Source of the DNA: CAYWOS01 sp964459985
GTDB lineage: Bacteria > Bacillota > Clostridia > Christensenellales > Aristaeellaceae
Direction: 5' to 3'
Assembly (NCBI GenBank): GCA_964459985.1
Contig: CAYWOS010000061.1
Location: 1-10,813 of the forward strand
Length of the DNA: 10,813 bases
Positions 5,989-10,813 of this stretch are shown here, piece by piece (position 1 is the stretch's first letter; each line of letters opens with the position of its first letter). The notes below the pieces were generated by a model. The model searched no databases and was not told the origin of the DNA. It saw nothing but the letters and a program-made list of their open reading frames with translations. A program made the position numbers and the translations under genes.

Positions 5989-6017
5989 ATTATCCCATAT
6001 TTCGACGGCATTTGCAA
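5989..6017 (-). promoter_or_regulatory. Probable promoter of the deacetylase gene
   Basis: On the minus strand TTGCAA (6017-6012, four of six) and GATAAT (5994-5989, five of six) are separated by 17 bp, with TGG just before the -10 giving an extended TGn element. The predicted start is near 5982, leaving a leader of about 48 nt. Within that leader TCGGGT (5954-5959) and ACCCGA (5974-5979) are inverted and could form a weak hairpin just upstream of the ribosome binding site. Confidence 0.55.
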
Positions 6018-6063
6018 GAAAATCGGTCTTGTTTGACATGATTTTACGTTTCTGGGCGGCGCA

Positions 6064-6092
6064 TTGACGGAAAAACGCCGAAATGATACAAT
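6064..6092 (+). promoter_or_regulatory. sigma-A promoter of the response regulator-kinase pair
   Basis: TTGACG (6064-6069), a 17-bp spacer and TACAAT (6087-6092), with TGA before the -10 (extended). The predicted transcription start, about 6099, coincides with the GGAGG at 6099-6103, so the leader would be only about 15 nt with the ribosome binding site at its 5' end. The near-consensus boxes suggest steady basal expression of the sensor pair. Confidence 0.7.
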
Positions 6093-6113
6093 ACAAGGGG
6101 AGGAATATCGCCT

Positions 6114-6788
6114 ATGTACCGCATTTTCGTGGTGGAGGACGACCCGGTGATCGCCGCGCGCGTGGTGGAATCGCTCGCGTCGTGGGGCTGGCAGGCGAAA
6201 GCGGCGGACGATTTCGAGCGCGTGCTTTCGCAGTTCGCGGCGTATGATCCGCAGCTTGTGCTGATGGATATTTCGCTGCCCTTCTTCAACGGCTACTATT
6301 GGTGCAGCGAGATCCGCAAAATCTCCAAAGTGCCCGTGATCTTTTTGTCCTCGGCGGGCGACAACATGAACATCGTCATGGCGATGAACATGGGCGGCGA
6401 CGATTTTATCGCCAAGCCGTTCGATCTGTCGGTTCTGACGGCGAAAATCAACGCCATGCTGCGCCGCACGTATGATTTTTCCGGCGCCGCGCCGCTCATC
6501 GAGTGCGACGGCGCCGTGCTCAACCTCGCCGACGGCACGCTCGCGTTTAGCGGCGAAAGGATCGAGCTGACCAAGAACGAGTTCCGCATCCTGCAGACGC
6601 TGATGGAGCGGCGCGGCCGGACGGTCAGCCGCGACGCGCTGATGACGAAGCTGTGGGAATCGGACAGCTTTATCGATGAAAACACGCTGACGGTCAATAT
6701 CGCGCGGCTGCGAAAAAAGCTCGAGGGCGCGGGAATCAGGGAGGATTTCATCAAAACCCGCAAGGGAGAGGGGTATATGATCGCGTGA
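6114..6788 (+). CDS. bceR: OmpR/BceR-type response regulator
   Basis: A 224-residue two-component regulator. The receiver domain (1-120) has acidic residues D9/D10, phospho-acceptor D52 in LVLMDISLPFFNGYYW, S80 and K101 in FIAKPFDLS. The sequence from VLMDISLPFFNGYYWCSEIR to NMNIVMAMNMGGDDFIAKPF is characteristic of the BceR/GraR group that controls peptide-antibiotic transporters. A winged-helix DNA-binding domain of the OmpR class occupies about 128-224 (ELTKNEFRILQTL, NIARLRKKL, KGEGYMIA). GGAGG at 6099-6103 precedes the ATG by 10 nt. The stop overlaps the kinase start by 4 nt (GTGA), indicating translational coupling. The likely target is the promoter at 7822-7850. The symbol is given by family and synteny; the inducing peptide is unknown. 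Confidence 0.93.
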   Translation: MYRIFVVEDDPVIAARVVESLASWGWQAKAADDFERVLSQFAAYDPQLVLMDISLPFFNGYYWCSEIRKISKVPVIFLSSAGDNMNIVMAMNMGGDDFIAKPFDLSVLTAKINAMLRRTYDFSGAAPLIECDGAVLNLADGTLAFSGERIELTKNEFRILQTLMERRGRTVSRDALMTKLWESDSFIDENTLTVNIARLRKKLEGAGIREDFIKTRKGEGYMIA

Positions 6789-7768
6789 GCTGCTTTTTGT
6801 CGTACCTCAGGCGGCATGTCAAAACCATTCTGCTGCTCTTCCTTTTTTTCGCGGTGTTCATGCTGGTGTTTTCGCTCTACCATCTGCCGAACGAGGCGGT
6901 GATATACGCCTGCGTGCTTTGTCTGGCGATCGGTTTCGTGCTGTTCGCCGTCGGCTATATCCGCTACGCGCGAAAGCACAAGGCGCTCGCGCGGATCAGC
7001 GCGTTCGCCGCCGACGCGCTCGCGGGGCTGCCCAAGCCCGACGGCATGATCGAACGCGATTATCAGGACATCGTTCTGACGCTCAAAAAGAGCCTGGACG
7101 ACGCCAGAATTTCCGCCGAGCGCGCGCGCCGCGAGGCGGGCGACTATTACGCCATGTGGGCGCATCAGATCAAAACGCCCATCGCCGCCATGCGCCTTTT
7201 GCTGGAGCAGGAGGACAGCGACGATCATCAGGCGCTCGCCGCCGAATTGTTCCGCGTCGAGCAATACGTCGGCATGGTGCTGTCCTACGCCCGGCTGGAC
7301 GGCGGATCGGACTATCTGATCCGCGAGTGCGACGTCGACGAGGTGATTCGCCGCGCCGCGCGCAAGTTCGCGCGGCTGTTCATCCTGAAAAAGCTGTCGC
7401 TTGACTTCAGGGAAACGCATCTGACGGCGCTGACCGACGAAAAATGGCTGCAGTTCGTGATCGAGCAGCTGATCTCCAACGCCGTCAAGTACACGCCGGC
7501 CGGCGGCGTCGTGATCGAGCGCGAGGAGAACGCCGTCGTCGTGCGCGACAGCGGCATCGGCATCCGCGCCGAGGATCTGCCGCGCGTATTCGACAAGGGA
7601 TTCACCGGCTTTAACGGGCGCGGGGAGAGGAAATCGACCGGCATCGGGCTGTATCTGTGCCGCCGCGTCTGTCAGAATCTCGGGCATACCCTGTCCTTGT
7701 CCTCGGCGCCCGGCAAAGGGACGGCGGCGCGGCTCGACCTGACGATCGACGAAAGGGTCGTCGAATAG
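6785..7768 (+). CDS. bceS: BceS-type intramembrane-sensing histidine kinase
   Basis: A 327-residue kinase with two transmembrane helices at about 14-32 and 39-58 joined by a loop of only about six residues, so it has almost no extracellular sensor. In the Bce family such kinases take their signal from the partner ABC transporter. The H-box is YYAMWAHQIKTPIAAMRLLL with phospho-accepting H127. ATPase motifs follow: N box QLISNAVKYT (N232), G1 box RDSGIGI (254-260), F-box region around VFDKGFTGFNGRG and G2 box STGIGLYL (284-291). The GTG start at 6785 overlaps the regulator's TGA; a purine-rich GAGGGG at 6768-6773 serves as ribosome binding site. No ATG is available before residue 26. It pairs with the preceding response regulator and with the transporter downstream. 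Confidence 0.92.
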   Translation: MSCFLSYLRRHVKTILLLFLFFAVFMLVFSLYHLPNEAVIYACVLCLAIGFVLFAVGYIRYARKHKALARISAFAADALAGLPKPDGMIERDYQDIVLTLKKSLDDARISAERARREAGDYYAMWAHQIKTPIAAMRLLLEQEDSDDHQALAAELFRVEQYVGMVLSYARLDGGSDYLIRECDVDEVIRRAARKFARLFILKKLSLDFRETHLTALTDEKWLQFVIEQLISNAVKYTPAGGVVIEREENAVVVRDSGIGIRAEDLPRVFDKGFTGFNGRGERKSTGIGLYLCRRVCQNLGHTLSLSSAPGKGTAARLDLTIDERVVE

Positions 7769-7776
7769 GCGGCGGC

Positions 7777-7815
7777 TTACGAAACTGTAAGGCACGGCGG
7801 GCGAATTGTAAGGCA
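7777..7815. promoter_or_regulatory. Candidate BceR operator: full site plus repeated half-site
   Basis: The 12-mer AA(C/T)TGTAAGGCA occurs at 7783-7794 and 7804-7815, exactly 21 bp apart, so both copies lie on one helix face. The first copy is part of an imperfect inverted repeat TTACG-AAAC-TGTAA (7777-7790; also CTTAC-N6-GTAAG, 7776-7791). That resembles the TNACA-N4-TGTAA form I recall for BceR-type boxes. The second copy lacks a left arm but lies in another repeat, CGAATTG-TAAGG-CAATTCG (7802-7820 region). The array ends 6 bp before the -35, as expected for an activator. A main site plus secondary site has been described for Bce promoters; assignment here is inference. Confidence 0.7.
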
Positions 7816-7821
7816 ATTCGA

Positions 7822-7850
7822 TGGTCGCCCTCGTTTTCGCGCGGTATAAT
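7822..7850 (+). promoter_or_regulatory. Activator-dependent promoter of the bceAB pair
   Basis: A perfect -10 TATAAT (7845-7850) is placed 17 bp from TGGTCG (7822-7827), which matches the -35 consensus at only three of six positions. A strong -10 with a poor -35 directly below a repeated binding site is the classical layout of an activated promoter. The predicted start is near 7857. It lets the transporter be induced separately from the regulator-kinase pair. Confidence 0.75.
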
Positions 7851-7881
7851 GCCCCTGTAAAACGAAAGGGAGGGCGCTCGC

Positions 7882-8649
7882 ATGGCATTGCTTACGGTGG
7901 AAAACCTCAGGAAGATTTATACGACGCGTTTCGGCGGCAACAGCGTCACGGCGCTGACCGACGTGAATTTTTCGGTGGAGACGGGCGAATACGTCGCGAT
8001 CATGGGCGAGTCCGGCTCGGGCAAAACGACGCTGCTCAACACTCTCGCGGCGCTCGACAAGCCGACCGCCGGCAAGGTGCTGCTCAACGGCAAGGATCTC
8101 GCCTCGCTCAAGGAAAAGGAAATCGCCGAGTTCCGCCGCGATCATCTGGGCTTTGTGTTCCAGGATTTCAACCTGCTGGACACCTTTTCGGTGCGCGACA
8201 ATATCTTCCTGCCGCTCGTGCTGTCCGGCCGGTCGTTCGACGATATGACCAGACGGCTCGCCCCCATCGCCGCGCGGCTGGGCATATCCGATCTGCTGGA
8301 CAAATATCCCTATGAGATTTCGGGCGGACAGAAGCAGCGCACCGCCGTCGCCCGCGCCATCGTGACGTCGCCCGATATCCTGCTTGCCGACGAGCCGACG
8401 GGCGCGCTGGATTCCAGAGCGACCGATTCGCTGCTGCGCGTGTTCGGCGATATCAACCGCGACGGGCAGACCATCCTGATGGTGACGCACTCGGTCAAGG
8501 CGGCGAGCCACGCCAAGCGCGTGCTGTTCCTGCGCGACGGCGAGGTGTATCATCAGCTGTACCGCGCCAACCATACGACCGACGAAATGTTCCAGACCAT
8601 ATCGGACGCTTTGACCGGCATGGCGGCGGGCGGTGATCTGCATGCGTAA
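7882..8649 (+). CDS. bceA: BceA-type ABC transporter ATPase
   Basis: The 255-residue ATPase drives the permease encoded next. All functional motifs are present: Walker A GESGSGKTT (42-50), Q-loop Q94 in FVFQDFNLLD, signature SGGQKQR (147-153), Walker B ILLADEP (166-172, with E171 catalytic), D-loop GALD and switch H203 in VTHS. FVFQDFNLLDTFSVRDNIFLP is typical of the MacB/LolD/BceA group that works with FtsX-type permeases rather than classical importers. GGGAGGG at 7868-7874 lies 7 nt before the ATG. The gene overlaps the permease start by 8 nt. Expected role: peptide-antibiotic detoxification (for example removing bacitracin-like peptides from lipid-linked targets) and flux sensing with the kinase. 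Confidence 0.95.
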   Translation: MALLTVENLRKIYTTRFGGNSVTALTDVNFSVETGEYVAIMGESGSGKTTLLNTLAALDKPTAGKVLLNGKDLASLKEKEIAEFRRDHLGFVFQDFNLLDTFSVRDNIFLPLVLSGRSFDDMTRRLAPIAARLGISDLLDKYPYEISGGQKQRTAVARAIVTSPDILLADEPTGALDSRATDSLLRVFGDINRDGQTILMVTHSVKAASHAKRVLFLRDGEVYHQLYRANHTTDEMFQTISDALTGMAAGGDLHA

Positions 8650-10723
8650 CGCGCTGATGTACCCGAGGCTGGCCGCGCAGAGCCTGCGCAAAAACGGCAG
8701 GTTTTACCTTCCGTATCTGTTGACCTGCGTGTTCACCGCCGCGATGTTCTATATCCTGCTGTATCTGGCGAGCAACGAAGGGCTTCAGGGGATGCGCGGG
8801 ACGGCGATCGTCGAATCGATGATGGTGATCGGCGCGATCGTGGTGGCGCTGTTCTCGACCGTCGTTCTGCTCTACGCCAACGGCTTTCTGATGAAACGTC
8901 GGCAGAAGGAGCTCGGGCTGTACAACATCCTCGGCATGAACAAGCGCAATATCGGCTGCATCATGCTCTGGGAGACGGTCTATTCGCTGCTGATCATGCT
9001 CGCGGCGGGGCTGGCCGCCGGCATTCTTCTCTCCAAGCTCATCCTGCTGCTCCTGTTCTCGATCCTCAAATACAGCGCGCCGTTCGGTTTCGGCGTGTCT
9101 CCCGCGGGCGTGTACGGTACGGCGATCATGAGCGTCGTGATCCTGCTGCTCAGCCTGTTCAACAATTTGTGGCGGCTCGGCAGGAGCAAGCCCGTCGAGC
9201 TGCTCCGCTCGGGCAATGTCGCCGAGCGCGAGCCGAAAACGAAATGGCTGCTGGCGATCGTCGGCATCATCGCGCTGGGCGCGGGCTATTACACCGCCAA
9301 CTGCGAAATGTCGCCGATGACGGCGCTGGGCAAGTTTTTTCCCGCCGTCGTGCTCGTCATGATCGGCACCTACTGCCTGTTTTCCGCCGGCAGCATCGCC
9401 ATTCTCAAGGCGCTGCGGCGCAACAAGCGCTATTACTACCAGACGCGGCACTTCATCACCGTGTCGGGCATGCTGCACCGCATGAACCGCAACGCCGTGG
9501 GGCTGGGCTCGATCTGCATCCTGTGCACGATGGTGCTCGTCACGGTATCGGCGACGCTGTCGCTTTACCTCGGCTCGGAAAATACGCTCTCCTACCGCTA
9601 TCCGTATGAGTTTTCGATCACCTATGCCGACGGCGACGACGCTGCGCTTCAGCGCATGACGGACGCCATCGCGCTGGAGAGCGACGCGATGGGCGCCGTG
9701 CCGGAGGAAATCACGGTCGCCCGGATGATCGAGTTTACGGGCATTGCGCGCGGCGGCGTCGTGACGCTCCGCGAGAGCGGTTATTCGGTTGACGACGAGG
9801 AAAGCGTGATCGTCTGCGCCATTCCGCTTTCCCAGTACAACCGCGACGCCGGACGGACGGCGCGGCTTGAACCGGGCGAAATCCTGCTGCAAACCATGAT
9901 GGGCGCCGAGGACGCCGACGGCAAACTGACCGTATTGGGCAGGGAATACAGGACGAAACACATCGGCGATTTCCCCGTGAAGGGCGAGATATCGGCGTTC
10001 GTCGCGCGGATGTACCTGATCGTGCTGCCCGACGACGGCATGGCGGTCATGCGCGCCGATTACGCGGCGCAGCCCGCGACCGTCGCGCGGTACGCGTACG
10101 AGGGACAGCTTGATCTGACGGTATGGTTCAACGCGCGCGCGAAGGACGGAAGCGCGTTGTCCACCGACGAAAGGATGCGGCTCAACGACAACATCATGGA
10201 GACGCTCTACGAGCTGTCGGGCGAGGACGCCTATGCCGTGACGGTTTCCTCGGGCGGCGGCGAGACGAAAACGACGCGCACGCCGCGCTTGAGCAGCGAT
10301 ACGCGCGTGTACGGCGAGTTCGAGTTCAACGCGATGTACGGCGGGTTCTTCTTCATCGGCATCTTTCTGGGGCTGCTCTTCCTCGCGGCGACCGTGCTGA
10401 TCATCTATTATAAACAGGTGTCCGAGGGCTACGAGGACGCCGGGCGCTTCAAGATCATGCAGCAGGTCGGCATGGACGAGCGCGTGGTGCGGACCAGCGT
10501 GCGGTCGCAGGTGCTGACGGTGTTCTTCCTGCCGCTTGTCATGGCGGGCGTGCACATTATCGCGGCGTTCTACCTGATCAAGCAGTTGCTGGCGCTGTTC
10601 AGCCTGTTCAACAGCCAGCTGTTCATGCTCTGCTGCGCCGGCACATTCGCCGTCTTCGCGCTGGTGTACGCGCTGATCTTCCTTGTGACGGCGAAATCCT
10701 ACTACAAGATCGTGAGAATGTAA
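8642..10723 (+). CDS. bceB: BceB-type FtsX-family permease with large extracellular domain
   Basis: A 693-residue membrane protein with ten predicted helices, as in BceB: about 22-44, 57-82, 106-128, 155-176, 202-218, 230-256, 285-309, 566-590, 622-648 and 657-684. About 255 residues (310-565) between helices 7 and 8 form the extracellular domain that gives these transporters peptide specificity. FtsX-type cytoplasmic motifs are visible: KRRQKELGLYNILGMNKRNI (85-104) and RFKIMQQVGMDE (602-613). I chose ATG 8642, which overlaps the ATPase stop (ATGCGTAA); GGTGATC at 8632-8638 matches the anti-Shine-Dalgarno. An in-frame GTG at 8633 lies inside that site. With the kinase it forms the sensing complex. 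The substrate cannot be told from sequence, since the extracellular domain is poorly conserved. Confidence 0.94.
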   Translation: MRNALMYPRLAAQSLRKNGRFYLPYLLTCVFTAAMFYILLYLASNEGLQGMRGTAIVESMMVIGAIVVALFSTVVLLYANGFLMKRRQKELGLYNILGMNKRNIGCIMLWETVYSLLIMLAAGLAAGILLSKLILLLLFSILKYSAPFGFGVSPAGVYGTAIMSVVILLLSLFNNLWRLGRSKPVELLRSGNVAEREPKTKWLLAIVGIIALGAGYYTANCEMSPMTALGKFFPAVVLVMIGTYCLFSAGSIAILKALRRNKRYYYQTRHFITVSGMLHRMNRNAVGLGSICILCTMVLVTVSATLSLYLGSENTLSYRYPYEFSITYADGDDAALQRMTDAIALESDAMGAVPEEITVARMIEFTGIARGGVVTLRESGYSVDDEESVIVCAIPLSQYNRDAGRTARLEPGEILLQTMMGAEDADGKLTVLGREYRTKHIGDFPVKGEISAFVARMYLIVLPDDGMAVMRADYAAQPATVARYAYEGQLDLTVWFNARAKDGSALSTDERMRLNDNIMETLYELSGEDAYAVTVSSGGGETKTTRTPRLSSDTRVYGEFEFNAMYGGFFFIGIFLGLLFLAATVLIIYYKQVSEGYEDAGRFKIMQQVGMDERVVRTSVRSQVLTVFFLPLVMAGVHIIAAFYLIKQLLALFSLFNSQLFMLCCAGTFAVFALVYALIFLVTAKSYYKIVRM

Positions 10724-10727
10724 AGGA

Positions 10728-10757
10728 AAGCGCGCCGTCCGCTCGGGCGGCGCGCTT
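10728..10757 (+). terminator. Strong hairpin just after bceB, T-poor terminator candidate
   Basis: Starting 4 nt after the bceB stop, AAGCGCGCCG (10728-10737) pairs perfectly with CGGCGCGCTT (10748-10757). Three inner pairs (one G-U) extend the stem to 13 around a GCTC loop. Only two Ts follow, so intrinsic termination would be weak; it may instead protect the mRNA 3' end or act together with the two hairpins after it. Confidence 0.5.
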
Positions 10758-10758
10758 C

Positions 10759-10783
10759 AGGGTGTCGACAAAGTCGACACCCT
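10759..10783. repeat. Perfect inverted repeat, 11-bp arms, AAA loop
   Basis: AGGGTGTCGAC (10759-10769) and GTCGACACCCT (10773-10783) are exact reverse complements around AAA. No T-run follows, so this is not a standard terminator. The compact perfect hairpin, in the middle of three, looks like a dispersed palindromic element or a regulatory DNA site; function unknown. Confidence 0.6.
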
Positions 10784-10812
10784 CCGCAAAAATGAATCTT
10801 TCATTTTTGCGG
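10784..10812. repeat. Perfect inverted repeat, 12-bp arms, abutting the previous one
   Basis: CCGCAAAAATGA (10784-10795) and TCATTTTTGCGG (10801-10812) are exact reverse complements around ATCTT. It begins on the base after the previous repeat ends. The five Ts lie inside the 3' arm, followed by GCGG, so the GC clamp is on the outside, the reverse of a normal intrinsic terminator. It ends one base before the window edge, so what follows cannot be judged. Confidence 0.6.
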
Positions 10813-10813
10813 C

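Noticed and set aside
5134..6036. 300-codon plus-strand frame opposite the deacetylase
   Set aside because: Antisense shadow with biased composition; the opposite strand has signal peptide, SH3b and NodB motifs.
6296..7888. 530-codon minus-strand frame opposite the response regulator and kinase
   Set aside because: Spans two clear genes and an operator region; low-complexity Arg/Gln/His-rich composition typical of shadow frames.
8495..10555. 686-codon minus-strand frame opposite the permease
   Set aside because: Very His/Arg/Asp-rich, no family features, and antisense to a permease with ten clear hydrophobic helices.
1..10813. CRISPR array, tRNA or rRNA genes, transposase, integrase or phage genes
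   Set aside because: No regularly spaced repeats, no tRNA-like cloverleaf noticed by eye, and every long real frame is assigned to a chromosomal gene. A tRNA or CRISPR search program would be needed to exclude small or degenerate cases.

Overview
The window is GC-rich (roughly 60% by eye) and gene-dense, and it reads as chromosome of a Gram-positive Firmicute, probably a high-GC member of the Clostridia. Four things point there: a complete BceRSAB-type antimicrobial-peptide sensing and detoxification module, which is a Firmicutes hallmark; an infC-rpmI-rplT operon preceded by an intrinsic-terminator attenuator; strong GGAGG ribosome binding sites; and several sigma-A promoters with exact 17-bp spacers. 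I cannot name genus or species.

Layout. 1-709 (minus): 5' part of an AraC-family regulator that runs off the left edge. 710-865: divergent intergenic region with two back-to-back promoters and an 8-bp-arm inverted repeat covering the regulator's promoter. 866-1759 (plus): RluA-family pseudouridine synthase. 1736-2482 (minus): RadC-like JAB/MPN protein, convergent with the synthase and overlapping it by 24 bp. 2483-2783: no gene; divergent promoters for radC and infC, then a roughly 130-nt infC leader containing an intrinsic terminator. 2784-3963 (plus): infC (probably starting at AUC), rpmI and rplT. 3964-4125: three hairpins, two of them good intrinsic terminators. 4126-5934 (minus): secreted polysaccharide deacetylase with two SH3b domains and a DUF3298-like region. 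5935-6113: divergent promoters. 6114-10723 (plus): OmpR-type response regulator, intramembrane-sensing histidine kinase, ABC ATPase and large FtsX-type permease (BceRSAB). 10724-10813: three consecutive perfect hairpins.

How the genes work together. The left and middle parts are housekeeping: rRNA or tRNA modification, translation initiation and 50S assembly. The right half is a cell-envelope defence locus. The BceB-like permease and BceS-like kinase would sense a peptide antibiotic together, and the BceR-like regulator would then activate the bceAB promoter through a repeated site (12-bp unit, exactly 21 bp apart) just upstream of a weak -35 and perfect -10. The divergent deacetylase is a wall-modifying enzyme that would fit the same stress response, but shared control is only suggested.

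I found no evidence for a wholly undescribed system. The most worthwhile details are the infC leader and AUC start, the Bce operator, the inverted repeat in the AraC-type promoter, and the hairpin cluster at the right edge.
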